The notes under the pieces were generated by a model, which was not told where the DNA came from, ran no database searches, and saw only the letters and a list, made by a program, of their open reading frames with translations. Source: Larix kaempferi (lineage: Eukaryota; Streptophyta; Pinopsida; Pinales; Pinaceae). Taken from it: a DNA stretch of 64,000 bases. The translations under genes were made by a program, and so were the position numbers. Shown one piece after another: positions 21,584 through 33,600 of this stretch (position 1 is its first letter; the number at the start of each line of letters is the position of its first letter). The stretch is from the NCBI GenBank assembly GCA_027924585.1, contig BSBM01000606.1, forward strand, positions 12,591,501 through 12,655,500. Direction: 5' to 3'.

Positions 21584-23140
21584 TGTTGGAGAGAACTTCT
21601 GCAGCATTTAGGAAGCTGCTAATTTTGGGAAAGATAACCATTTTTGGGGAGAAAGTACCAATTTTGGCGGCAAGACAAAGATATCGCCGTAGCGCAAATT
21701 CCGACGGGAATTGCGGCGATATGTACAGAAAAGTCAAAGCGTGTGGTACAAGGAAGAGGCCGAAGGGAGAGCTCAACCACCATAATAAAGGCGCCGAAGA
21801 TGAAGAGAGGGTTCAGCTACCCTCATTAAGAAGAAGGACTACAGTCAGCGTTGCTTGAACCAAGAAGAAGCAACGGGCCGATGCATTAAAGACTAAGGAC
21901 TGCAGGAAGCGGCGACGAGACAGGAGGAGGCTATGGAAGTACAGCTAGTTGACTGTAAGTGGTTAGGGTTGAGTCACTGTTGGGATAAGGCCCACAGTTT
22001 TGTAACTGCGATGAGACCTTCGGGCCATCTATATATAGGAGTCTTTTTATATGAAAAGGGGTTGGCCACATAGTGACAGAAGCTATTAGGTAGAGGGTAG
22101 TCGAGTCTTTGTTGATAAAGAGTCTGAACATCCCCTAGAGAACAAGGGCTGACCCATTGAGAGATTGTGTAATCCACTGGGATTGAGGGAGAAAGAGAAT
22201 GCATTGTAAGAGGCAGGAGAAGAAGAGAGGTCTATAGAGAAGGGCTCCCAATGAGGTGGAGTTTCCCAGAAGACCCCTGTTGTAAAGAGTTGTGACGGAA
22301 CTGTGTTTTACTCTCCCGAGTTGTTAACAGGAAACACAGTTCCCGTGGACGTAGCTCCCCTCCTGGGAGTGACAACGTGCTTATCTAAGTAGCGCGATTG
22401 TATTTGTGTAGCTGTTGCTCTTATTCACTTATCTTTATTATACATGAATGCTTCCTTCAGTTTATAAGTAATGTATATGGTCGTCAGTTTAGTTCTGGTT
22501 GATGTGTAACAATTGTGAGAATCATAGCTAAAATCCTAGCGAACTAGATATTTGTCTAATAAAGGATAATGTTCGAGTATGGAATGAATGTAATGCATGA
22601 AGGGTTCAATTAGAACAATGCTCAAAGTAATACTCTATACAGTCACATCGTTGCGAAACATCAAGGGTCAAGCTCATTAGCGAGGGTTATGCTTAGAGAT
22701 TAAATGATATTACTATCTTCAGTAATAGGATAAGGGTGGTTGAGACCGCGTATTAATCCAGGAAGCGGCTAAGAATCACATACCGCAGGGACAGAAAGGA
22801 GGAAGATATCGCAACCGCGATATCTTAGGTATCGCTAGACGGGCTCATATAAGGGGAAGACTTATCGCACTTCCTGCGTGATGCGATAAGACAGGGGTAT
22901 AGCCAGAGTAATAGAATGAGATAAGTCAGCCTATGAGGAGAGAGCTAAGGTGGGTTTAAGCACCCTGGATGCCTCGGAACCTGGCTGAGGACACTTGAGT
23001 CTTCTGCCACCCATTAGAATCACTTTGGGTGAGACTTTAGGTTGCTTCTGCGACCTGTTGCCGAAAGGGCCAGTGAGCTAAGGGTCCTGTTGGTCTAAAA
23101 GGTACAGCTAGCCCGGGTCTACCCAGAGAGAAAACCAACA
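21584..23140 (+). repeat. Gypsy-2 3' LTR
   Basis: 1,557 bp, same length as the left LTR, ending AAAACCAACA and followed by the CCAGT duplication. TATA-like sequence at 22030-22039. Confidence 0.95.
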
Positions 23141-23145
23141 CCAGT
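23141..23145. repeat. Gypsy-2 target site duplication, right copy (CCAGT)
   Basis: It matches 10223-10227. After it the Copia-B leader continues. Confidence 0.95.
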
Positions 23146-23208
23146 TTTTCAACAAATCAAGTGGTAAGACCTAAATCTTTTCTATTTCCATTTGAAGTAC
23201 TCTTTAAG

Positions 23209-26200
23209 ATGTCTCACCACACGAAGCTTGAAGATAAGCTTGAAGGGGCTGATAACTTCCGAGCATGGAAGTATAGGATTGGGTTAATCCTGGAAGAAAA
23301 TGAGTCGGACACTTATATAAGTGAAGTGGTCCCTATCCCAGAGGAAGAAGAGGCTAAGGCTCTTCACAATAAGAACTTGGTCAAGGCAAAGAGGATCATT
23401 GTTGATTCTATCAAGACCATCTCATACCCCATGTGTCATCCCTAAATACACCAAAGGAGATGTTTGATTCCCTGACCAAGTTATTTGAAGGGAATAACAT
23501 AAATGGAAAGATGACCTTAAGGAATCAATTGAAGAATGTCAAGATCCAAAATGCAAAGACTATGCAGTCTTATTTCTCAAGGGTCTCCCAGATAAAAGAA
23601 CAACTTGAAGCTGTGGGAGAAGATATAGAAAATGGAGAAGTGGTAATGACCACTCTTAATGGCCTTCCTAGGTCATGGGATTCCTTCATCCAAGGGATTT
23701 GTGCTAGGAAGAAACTTATCACTTTCAGTAGACTGTGGGAAGAATGCTCACAGGAAGAAGCTCAAATTGTAGCTCGAGAAGAGGAGATGGGGAATGAAGA
23801 CTAAGCTCTCACAACACACTCCAAAAGACATGGTGACAAGAAGGCTCACCATCATGGCAAGAAAGAAATACATCACCATCAGAATCAGAGAGGTAGTCCC
23901 AAACCTCGAAGGAACATGTCCTATGTACGTTTCTATTCATGTGATGAGAAGGGACACTATTCCAGATATTGTCCCAGAAATAAGAAAGATGGTTCTCACA
24001 AGAAGAAGAACTTCAAAAGAAGACATCATGCTCATGCTGCAGAGGATGATGAACCTCCCAAGAAGAGGGCTAGAGAAGATATTGAAGATTCTTCAAGTGA
24101 TGAAGAAAATTTTTTGATTTCTGCTCTCACTAGAACCATTACTCATGGAAGTAATGATTGGCTTATAGATAGTGGGGCTTCTAAACACATGACAGGATTC
24201 AAGGAATCCCTTATGAACCTATCTGAACATGAATCACCCCACAAGGTGAAACTTGGGGATGACTACTAGAATCCAATAAAAGGGAGTGGTGAAGCCTCCT
24301 ATAAATTAGACTCTGGAAAGTCTATGAAGATGAAAGATGTACTATATGTTCTAGGTCTCAAGAAGAATCTACTCTCCATATCTGCATTGGATGCAAAAGG
24401 CATGAGGGTTGCATTTGTAGATGGCTAAGTCCTAATGTGGCCAAAATGTAAGACTATAGATGATGCAGTTGTAATTGGAGAGCAAGAGGGAGGATTATAC
24501 AAATTGAAGGGCCAACTAGAACAAGCCATGGTCCATGATTCAGTAGAGACAAGTGAACCTTGGCATAGAAGGCTTGCACACATGCACTATAGTGCATTAC
24601 CAATTGCAAGCAAAGCTGTAGAAGGTCTTCCTGAAATCCAGACAAAACATGAAGGCATTTGCAAAGGTTGTGCAAAGGGAAAGAACACAAAGAAGACATT
24701 TCCAAGCGGTGAAAGCAATGCAAAAAGAATCTTGGAAATCATCCACTCTCAGGTATGTGGTCCAATGTCATCCAATTCTCTGAGTGGGTATGTATACTAT
24801 GTTTCCTTCATTGATGATTTCTCTAGGAAGAATTGGGTTTACTTCTTGAAGAACAAATATGAAGTGTTTGAGAAGTTCAAGGAATTCAAATCTTTGATAT
24901 AAAATCAAACTGACATGAAGATCAATATCTTCAGATCTGACAATAGCGGAGAATTTACTTCAAGAGACTTCAAGAAGTTATGTAGTGATTCATGGATCAA
25001 GAGGGAGTTGACCACTCCTTACAATCCACTACAGAATGGGGTTGTCGAAAGGAATAATAGAACAATCATGGAAGCAACTAGGGCAATGCTCCATGACCAA
25101 TATCTACCTATGCACTTATGGGTTGAAGCAACAAGGACAACTGTATATGTGTAGAACAGAACACCTCATAAGATACTTGACAAAAAAACACCAGAAGAAG
25201 TGTTCACTGGTAAGAAACTAGAAGTTATCCATCTCAGAATATTTAGTTGTCCAGTATACACTCACATCCCAAAAGAAAAGAGGACAAAGCTAGACCCTTC
25301 AGGAAAGAAGGGCATATTCTTGGGTTACAGGGAAAGCTCAAAGGATTACAGAATCTACTTCCCAGGATTCAAGAAGATTGATATCAGTAGGGATGTAACA
25401 TTTGATGAAAGCTCAGCATACATCAAATCAAGGAAAACACCAGTTGAAGATAATGAAGAACCTGGAATATCTAGAACTCAAGACACCACCATGAATGAAA
25501 CAGTTCTTGAAGAGATCGTGAAATGGAAGATCCACCCCCTGAGAAGGAATCTCACAAGAGGAAACCAACATGGGATAGAGATCTCATCCAAGATGCATAA
25601 AGGTTTGGCATTCCATAAGAGGAACATAGAGAAAGGAAAAGAACAAGATCACATACCAGCTATGTTGCCTTACTCTGTGACATAATGAACAAAGAACCTT
25701 CCAGTTATGAAGAAACAACAGAAAAGAAAGAATGGAAGGATGCCATGGTTGAGGAATACCAGTCGATCATGAAGAATGATGTTTGGGATGTGGTCCCAAG
25801 ACCAGATGGGAATTCTGTGGTGACTTCCAAGTGGATCTATAAGATAAAGCATGCTGCAGATGGCAGCATAGAAAAATATAAAGAAAGGTTTGTAGCTCGT
25901 GGCTTCTCCCAGAAAGAAGGAATTGATTATGAAGAGACTTTTTGCTCTTGTGTCTAGATACACTTCCATTAGATCAGTACTTGCTCTGGCTACAGTGATG
26001 AAATAGAAGGTACACCAAATGGATGTCAAGACTGCTTTCTTGAATGGCATAGTTGAAGAGGAAGTGTAGGTCAAGCAACAACTCAGGTTTGAGACACATG
26101 ACTGATAGTCACATGTGTGCAAACTGAAGAAAGCCCTGTATGGTTTGAAACAGGCACCTAGGACCTTGTATGGCAGGATAGATGCCTTCCTATCCAGTTT

Positions 26201-27237
26201 GGGCTTTACCAAGAGTAAAGCGGATTCCAACCATTACTACAAGGTTGAGGAAGGAAATCCTGTGATTCTACTATTGTATGCAAATGACCTGTTTGTAACA
26301 GGTGAGGATAGATTAATTACTGACACGAAGAGGAAGCTTGCTGCCGAGTTCAAGATGAAGGACTTGTGTATGATGCACTACTTTCTTGGTATGGAGGTGT
26401 GGCAGAGTGCAGATGGAATCTTCCTTAGACAAGGGAAGTATGCAGTAGAGATCCTGAAGAGGTTCAGGATGATGGACTGGAAGGCTATGGCCACACCTAT
26501 GGCATCGAACCTAAAGATTTTGTGTGATGCTTCTTTTGATCCGGTTGATGGTACGATGTATTGTCAGATGATTGGGTCCTTGATGTACTTGATGAATACG
26601 AGACCAGATATCTTCTTTGCGGTGAACACCTTGAGCCAGTACTTGACAGATCCGAGACATGTTCACCTAATAGATGTAAAGAATATTCTGAGTTACCTGA
26701 AGGGTACAGTTGACTATGGGCTCAAGTATGAGGTGAATCAAAATTTTAACATTGAGGTTTATGTTGATTCAGACTAGGCAGGCAGTGCCATTGATCGAAA
26801 GAGCACTTCAGGGTGCTACTTCAGTATGGGATCCGGTATGATCTCTTGGTTTAGCAGGAAGCAGTCCAGTGTGGCACTGAGTACAGTCGAATCAAAGTAT
26901 GTCGCAGCTTGTTCGGCCAGTTGTGAGGCAGTATGGCTTAGGAAGCTACTGTCTAATTTGTTTGATCTCCAGCTGAGTGCTACTTGTATATATTGCGACA
27001 ACTAGAGTTGTGTGAAGTTGTCGGAGAACCCTGTGTTCCATGACAAGTCGAAACACTTTGAGATCAAGTATCACTATATCAGGGATATGGTGCAGAGAGG
27101 AGCAGTGAAGCTCCTGTATGTTGCAACGGACGAGCAGATAGCCGATGTTGACCAATCCGCTAGCCAGAGTGAAGTTTGAATACTTCAGAGGGAGACTTGG
27201 TGTACTTCAGATCAAGATACCTTCCAAGGGGAAGTGA
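23209..27237 (+). pseudogene. Copia-B gag-pol (decayed)
   Basis: Starts at ATG 23209 (MSHHTKLEDK) and ends with TGA at 27235. In order: copia gag; zinc knuckle near 23935; protease DSGAS near 24172; integrase pre-domain and core with IDDFSRKNW and RSDNSGEF kept; reverse transcriptase near 25700-26600; RNase H with DRKSTSG near 26790. Frameshifts near 23440 and 23800 and scattered TAG/TAA codons (for example 24268, 24427, 24899, 25153, 26776) break it. The reverse transcriptase box reads YANDL instead of YVDDL, so one of the two catalytic Asp residues is Asn. The order and length of about 4 kb are normal for copia. Its closest relative in the window is Copia-C. Confidence 0.9.
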
Positions 27238-27269
27238 TGAGTCTGGAGACACAGGTGCACATGGGGCAA

Positions 27270-27710
27270 TTCTCACATTGTTAGAGGAAATTCCTTCCAT
27301 AGTGAGATGTAAGGGCTGGGCCATTTTCACATGGTTAGAGGAAAGTCCTTCCATGGTGAAATGTAAGGGTTGGGAGGAGCCATCTCACATAGTTATAGGA
27401 AATTTCTTCTATGGTGAGATGTAAGGGTTGGGCCATTCTTGCATGGCCAGAGGAAAGTCCTTCCATGGAGAGATGTAAGTGCTGGGTGTAGCTTTTCCGA
27501 CATGGGCAGAGGAAATTCCTTCCATGGTCATGATGTAATTACTGTAGCCATTCCGACATGGTTAGAGGAAATTCCTTCCATGGTCATTTATGTAAGTGTT
27601 GTTAGCCTTTCCCAGATGGTCAGAGGAAAGTCATTCCATGCTAGCGAGTGTAAGTGCCAAGCCTTTCCCGGATGGTCAGAGAAAATTCCTTCCATGCCGG
27701 TGAGTGTAAG
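27270..27710 (+). repeat. Copia-B 3' minisatellite of hairpin units
   Basis: About eight imperfect units of 52-59 bp lie between the RNase H gene and the polypurine tract. Each has the core CATGGTTAGAGGAAATTCC followed by TTCCATGG and a spacer AGATGTAAGGG. Within each unit CATGG pairs with CCATG and GGAA with TTCC, so each can fold. Short open frames across it are artefacts of the repeat. A homologous but shorter array occupies the same place in Copia-C. Confidence 0.85.
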
Positions 27711-28202
27711 TGTTGTGTGTGTGCATCTGGGTTGTGCTCCATGGATGATGATGATGATTTGAATACGATGATGTAACAGTATGGTACACAGGTTCTGCAG
27801 AGGCATATGATCAGTCCTGAGATGCTCTTGCAGGTTTTGCAGAGGCAGTGTAATCAATCCTGGGAGATCTTGCAGGTTTTGCAGAGGCAGTGTAATCAGT
27901 CCTGAGGTGTACCTACTTGATGGATTTCTTGTAGAGATGTTGATGATGTACATCCAGCATGAAAAAGGGCTGGCTCTGTAGATGATGAAGACCTGTAGGT
28001 GGCAGGCCTACATCCAGTATAAAAAAGGACTAACTCTGTAGAACTTCCTATGACGAGTAGATTGGAGATTGATTGAGATAGAAACAGTGATGATGATTCG
28101 ATGATGATGATTGAATGAGGATGATCCAGTGATGATGATCCAGAGAAGAAGACTTGTGCTAACAAATATGTGTCGAGAAATACCTTCCTAGTTAAGAGGG
28201 AG
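27711..28202 (+). other. Copia-B 3' untranslated region and polypurine tract
   Basis: Non-coding. It contains two further short direct repeats (GGTTTTGCAGAGGCAGTGTAA at about 27833 and 27873, and TACATCCAG near 27950 and 28010) and runs of GATGATGAT. It ends in AAGAGGGAG at 28194-28202, the polypurine tract next to the LTR. Confidence 0.7.
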
Positions 28203-28775
28203 TGTTGATGTATATGTAACTTTGGAATGTATTTCACCTATGTATATTGTACTCCTATAGAGATGGTATTATTCCTCTATACGGAAGTGTCGTCATTTGT
28301 ATTGACAAGTGTCACAAGTGTCGTAACTTGTAGTGATGAGTTATTAGACCACCAAGTGTGGGGTCGACCCAGATTAATGTAACCATGGGTTATTAGACTG
28401 AGTTAGACAAGTCGGCCTTGCTAGTTTATTAGGATGGTCAGGATAAGTATAAATAGAGAGCGGGAGCTCTCTATTTGATCATCTCATTATTCACTTCTAC
28501 ACTGCTCAGAAAGTGGTGCACTAGCTGAGGAGGAGGAGTAGCTGCTAGTAGAAGACTATCTCTTGTACTTTGGTTGTATCATTGCTCTTTGTATCTCTAA
28601 GGAAGTTGTGGGGTTTTTCGCATTAATTTTTTTCACCAGTGAAACTCTGTGTGTCCATTGTATTATGTGATTGCTTGATATGCTTGATACATGCTTGATA
28701 TGATTGATATGATGTACATGTTATTCTCTCAGTAAAGATCCTAGAGTATGTTGAATTAATGCTCAAAATCCAACG
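28203..28775 (+). repeat. Copia-B 3' LTR
   Basis: 573 bp, TGTTGATGTA to ATCCAACG, where CA is expected at the end. TATA box at 28448-28456. This uninterrupted copy shows how the two pieces of the 5' LTR fit together. Confidence 0.9.
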
Positions 28776-28780
28776 TTCTC
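28776..28780. repeat. Copia-B target site duplication, right copy (TTCTC)
   Basis: It matches 3400-3404 and lies inside the Gypsy-1 integrase frame. Confidence 0.85.
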
Positions 28781-30354
28781 CCAATCCATTTCCTTGGGGA
28801 TAATAAGAGACTAAATGAACCAAATCAATGTTGTAATCTTGGTAGAAACTAATCATTTTGGAAGACTTAAATTTTTTTGCATTTTCTATGATCACCTTTC
28901 TAGGGAAACCAAATGATGACAAAATGTTCTCTTCTAGAAATTTGGTGATGACCATATCATTCACATTTCTATTTAGTATAGCCTCCACCCAGTTTGTGGC
29001 ATAATCGGTCACATTCATAATGCATTTATGCTAACCAATGGGTTTTGGATTGATCTTACCAATGAAGTCTAATCCCCATTGTTGGAATGGTGCCTCCACC
29101 TTAATGGGTTTGAGCGGTAGTGGTTGGAGCTTCTACTTTGGTGCAAACATTTGACATTCCATACAAGCCTTGAAAAAATTGTTATCATCAAAAAAAAAAT
29201 TGGCCAGTAATAACCTAGTCTGAGAACTTTGTATGATGCATCTCTCCATGCATGATGTCCTCCACAAAATACTTTATGGAATTCCATTTTTAAGCCTTAA
29301 GTTTCTTCTTCAACAACAAATTTAAGTGGAACCCCAAGAGGATCCTTCCAAAACAAATATCCATCAAGAATGCAATATTTAACAACTTTGAGATTGAGAG
29401 GTCTCATTTTAGCCCTATCGAAATCTGAAAGGTAGGTTAAATGATGAAGAAAGTAGACAATATGTTTATGTCACTTAGAACAAACAAATTTAGCAAAGAT
29501 ATCAAGTGGAAAACTTTGATTATTACCTCTGTTAGCATCATTCGGTAGAATATCCATGAAATTGATCTCCAAGGGCTGATAGTTGGACTCAGCCACAAGC
29601 TTATCCAAGCCTCGTCCTTTAACCAGTTCAGTTGGATTTATTTCCATATCACATTCTTGAATTTTAGAGATCCATTTTCCTCTTTTTCCTTCATTATCTA
29701 GATGATAGAGGGTGTCCTTCATTGTACTATGTGGAACATAAGCAATAATATTAAATTGCACAACATAATTTCGAAATGACTTAAGATATGTTACAAATGC
29801 ATAAGCTTGTTTATCCATGATATTGTATTTTTGTTTTGCATCTCTCAATGCTCTATTGAAAAAAACAATGGGTTGTTATTTTCCTGTATCATTCTTTTGC
29901 AAAAGGAAAACTACAATAGTTACTTCAATAGAAAAAGGAAACATGAAAAATTAATTAGTATAATTTGGACTAATCAAGATAAGCAACTGACTCAGAGCAA
30001 CCTTAATATGCTTGAACGAACTTATTGCTTCGGTATTCCACTTAATCTCAACTTCCGTTTTTAACATATCTATAATATTTGTCAACATTTATGCAAAGTT
30101 AGGAATGAATATTCTAAGAAAATTCATCTTTCCAATAAATGATTACACTTCTTTCTTATTCCTAGGGATATCTATCATAATTATAGCAACTAATCTATCA
30201 ACATCTATTATGACTCCATATTTGGAAACAATATGGCCCAATAACTTTCCCTCTTTCACAACAAATAAATATTTTTTAGGATTTAATGAAAAGGCAAAGT
30301 TCCTACACTTTATGAAGGTATGTTCAAAATGTTTCAAGTGGTCTTAGAAATACA

Positions 30355-30475
30355 TTGTCCATGGTCCTAAAAATACAATATCCATGGTCCTACAAATGCA
30401 ATATCAATATATGTAATAATGAATTTTCCTTTGTTCCCTACAAATGCAATATCCATGGCCCTTTGGAAAGTTTCT
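30355..30475 (-). repeat. Short tandem duplication inside Gypsy-1 reverse transcriptase
   Basis: The word ATCCATGGTCCTA(A/C)AAATACAATA-like is present three times (30356, 30380, and an inverted-context third near 30440-30465). It lies where the YxDD catalytic box should be. The frame there reads YID followed by a second copy of the DIAFVG motif. Confidence 0.55.
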
Positions 30476-30639
30476 CTAGCATTGATGAGGAAAAATGGCA
30501 TTTTTTTGTATGTGAGTGTACCCTAAGTTGTGGTGAAGGTAGTTTTCTCTTCATTGTCAAGAAGAATTGCTATCTGGTTGTAACTAGAGAATCCATCCAT
30601 AATGGAGATTCTCATTGATCCTACCAGTTTCTAAAGAAT

Positions 30640-33600
30640 TGTTGGTGTGTGGTGGGTAGACCTAGGTGTGATAATATTTTCTACCTACAGATAAGAGGAA
30701 AATATCTTGGATATTAAAATGGATCCCTTAAACTAATCCAATATAGAAATAAAACAAATGGGGTTCTATTCTCCAAGATTTAAAGCACTCGTGCAAGAAT
30801 TCATAATAGGAAAGAAGATAAAGGTAGATGTCTTACCTTGATCCAAACGATTATCTTCACTTCCCTTCATTGATATGGTCCTTTCCTTGATGATGCAAAC
30901 AAGAGAACTCGTGGAAAAAGAAGAGGAGGGAATTTAATTTCCTATAGAAACATGTTAGGTTAAATCTCTCTACTTAAACAAGCACAAATTGAAATATTTC
31001 AACATGAAACACCCAATTTGGGAGACTAGGTGAAGTTCTTTATTATAAATCCAAAGAGGAAGTGATACAATACATCATTATACCTCACAGCATTATCGAA
31101 GCATCTCCTCTTATGCCTTTCAACAAGATACCTTTTAGAACCTTTAGGAACATAAGGACTTCTTCACAGTAGATATGCAACTATAGTTCATGCTTAATCT
31201 CTATGTGTCTAATCCCAAAACCAAAGAGAAATGGCCTTGATATAGGGTGAAGGAGCCCAACCAACATGGAGGAGTGTGGATCAAGAGAGGAAGATGTGGA
31301 TCTAGGTAGGATAACATGGATTGCATAACTCCCAACATTCTTTACAAGAGAAAACAATATTGGATCTCGAAGGTATGATGGGATTCTCGAGATGAGGGAC
31401 CCTACATCCAAGGCATAACTAACTCACACAAATCATCGCACCCCATACACTAAGCAAGATGCGAAATAGTTGTAATTTTTGCACCCTTGCAATTGAATAG
31501 AACGTAAAAATTTGGAATTTTCGCGCCTCCATGGTTCAACAGGGCACGAAAAATCTTCCATAGATGGCTAGAAGTGGTTAGGCGAAGTGGCAGTCATATT
31601 CAAAAATTCATGTGACTTCTCAAAATGAAATGTATAATGAGTTTAACATACGAAAATGGGTTTAACACACCTAGGAGGTCATGGATTTCATGCTTCCCAT
31701 GGTGGTAAAACATGCATATCCGAAAATGGAAAAATGAGGTATAACACTAGGGTTCAACAGAAAACTAAAAACAAAAACCAAAACACTGGTTCTTTCACTA
31801 TCACCTGCAAGTAGATGAAGTCACACCTAAGGTGTCTAAGAGGACTATAGGAGCCAAGATTCCACAATGCTAAAGAAAGTTGAATCATTCAATTGGTTGA
31901 TCTTAAGCATTCATTCATATAGTGTGTATAATTCTATAACTCGTTCATAAGAAATGCATTCAAAACAAAAACATAAATAGAACATCCATGCGCACATCAG
32001 ATACAACATTCATCATAGTTAACACAGATGCAATATATTCCATTAGAGAGTCATTTCATTTGTTTAATGAATGGGAACAATCTTGCATAACCTATGTAGT
32101 GCATAGAAATCCTCTGTTCTAGAATCCAGTATTACACAACAAAACAATGACTCATGATCACATAGTGGATCATTAAGTCACTAACAATAATGACGTTTAG
32201 GGAAAAAGGAACCCTTCACCCTTAAATCACTTACATATTTGTACAATTCAACATGGGATAATCCCATTACAAAGGGGACACAAACATCTAACTAAATTCC
32301 TCCTTTTACGTGGTTTGGTCCATTTGCTGAGTTGTTGCATGGTCCATCTCTGGTGCACGACTTCCAAGAGTGGTCCAAAACCCACTCCAATAGCCCCCAA
32401 ACACTTACTTGTTTCTCATCACAAGCAAATTCCTCTATTGCGAGAAATTATTTGACCAAGATTCTTCAATGCAGTAGTATGTCTACTACTGCATAACAAC
32501 TTTTGAACTAAATGTCGGATGTTCTAGTCACATCATTGTAATTATTGATAGGAGCAGAGTCCCAACCATCACTCAACTCTACTCATTAGTTTTCTCTCTA
32601 TATGGTCACTTATCCTTTTGATGGCTCCATGCCTCCCTATGGTGCATCTACCTTGGCTCTCAGCTTATGGAGACTTTGCTTTCTATATTTTTCAGCCTTG
32701 TTTCACTACTTGGCACCTTTGATTTTCCATTTGGTTATAAATCTCTACATTGTATACCCAAAATCGTATCATATACCCCTAGCAACAAAAAATAAAACTT
32801 AAGTGCTCCGGTCTACAATCAGGTACTTTTTTATAGTCATGCACCAAGTCCCTCAACTCTTTGTGCCATGATTTTCCTGCCCACCTAATCTAACTCCAAG
32901 GATTTGATGTTGATTTGGTATTATTTTGAAATATTGGCCACCAATTTTACCAATGATGGATACATGTTCTTTCTGATGCTTGTCACTTTGGAACTATCGT
33001 TGCATTGCCTTCACTATCTCCATTATCTTCAAAAGTGTGTCTTTCATAGTCACAACCTATTTATTTGCATGTGCTTCTTGGTCTGCAATTCCTTCTACTA
33101 TCTATGCTAGCAGGGTTCCCTTTAACTTAACTTTGGTATCCTAACTTGTCTACTTCACATTGGCTTGCACCATAGCAAGTTATTCTATCACCTACTTCAT
33201 TTTGCAGAGGCTCCAACTTTTGTGCAATATCTTGTCGCTCGGTCCTTAACTTATTAACTTCTATTATCTAATTTCTATGCTCCACCACCACATTGATACG
33301 CATAGCTTCTAGGAGAGTATCCATTGTGTTCTTTAGTCTTTATGTATTTGCATGCGCAACCTACACTTTCTGTTCTATTTCGTTCAACTCCACACCCTCA
33401 ATGAACTGCGACCAAAATAGTGTGCTTTATTCACACATATGTGTGCACTTTTCTTCTAGGGTCTTGATATTTGCTGCTTATGCACCAGCTATTGTCTCCC
33501 TTTTCTCTCATTTCTTTGGTGGTGTACTTGGAACTATCCTTGTTTCCATGTCCACAATCATTGCACAAAAGTCTTGTATTGCTTCAATTATCTTTGTAAT

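Larger units (their letters stand above)
10228..23140 (+). mobile_element. Gypsy-2: 12.9 kb Ty3/gypsy element with extra ORF
   Basis: A complete 12,913 bp element with two LTRs of exactly 1,557 bp, CCAGT target duplication, Asp-tRNA-like primer site, gag-pol, and a second long frame between pol and the 3' LTR. The LTRs differ at about 25 positions (1.6%), mostly transitions, with no net indel. No chromodomain is visible and the integrase is of the non-chromovirus kind. The element uses CpG-rich words such as TATCGCA far more than its neighbours. Both long frames are interrupted by in-frame stops rather than by frameshifts. Confidence 0.95.
3405..28775 (+). mobile_element. Copia-B: Ty1/copia element carrying two nested insertions
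   Basis: This is a Ty1/copia retrotransposon with LTRs of about 570 bp, an initiator-Met-type primer site, gag, protease, integrase, reverse transcriptase and RNase H in copia order, and a polypurine tract. After removing Copia-A (3800-9537) and Gypsy-2 (10228-23140) with one copy of each target duplication, the element is about 6.7 kb, normal for the superfamily. The two LTRs differ at roughly 48 of 570 positions by hand count, mostly transitions, so it is much older than its guests. The terminal dinucleotides have decayed: TA instead of TG at the left, CG instead of CA at the right. The coding region is broken at many sites. Confidence 0.9.
28776..30639 (-). pseudogene. Gypsy-1 reverse transcriptase, RNase H and integrase N-terminal half (decayed)
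   Basis: Read on the minus strand from 30639: reverse transcriptase with a GFSSYNQI-like motif near 30590 and KKMPFF near 30500; a segment ending LLGHIVSKYGVIID at about 30220; RNase H end (29471-29848) with WISKIQECDMEI; integrase zinc region (29069-29290) with Tyr-Trp-Pro; and core (28780-29020) with ENAKKF at the second Asp position (Asp to Glu-Asn context) and GNGLGE at the Glu. Many stops and frameshifts. The frame carries on at 3404 beyond Copia-B. The motifs are close to Gypsy-4, so this is an older member of the same Tat-like group. The gag and protease parts are missing; the right edge at about 30640 is abrupt. Confidence 0.8.

Noticed and set aside
27270-27710. CRISPR-like array of repeats and spacers
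   Set aside because: Units are imperfect along their whole length, spacers are also repeated, and the array sits in a plant retrotransposon 3' region. It is a minisatellite.
27439-27762. Open frames of about 107-121 codons on both strands across the minisatellite
   Set aside because: They arise from the repeat unit and have no protein character; the same region is non-coding in Copia-C.
30640-30795. 156 bp TG...CA stretch flanked by AGAAT, possible tiny insertion
   Set aside because: The sequence to the right does not resume the Gypsy-1 reverse transcriptase frame, so the AGAAT match is probably chance.
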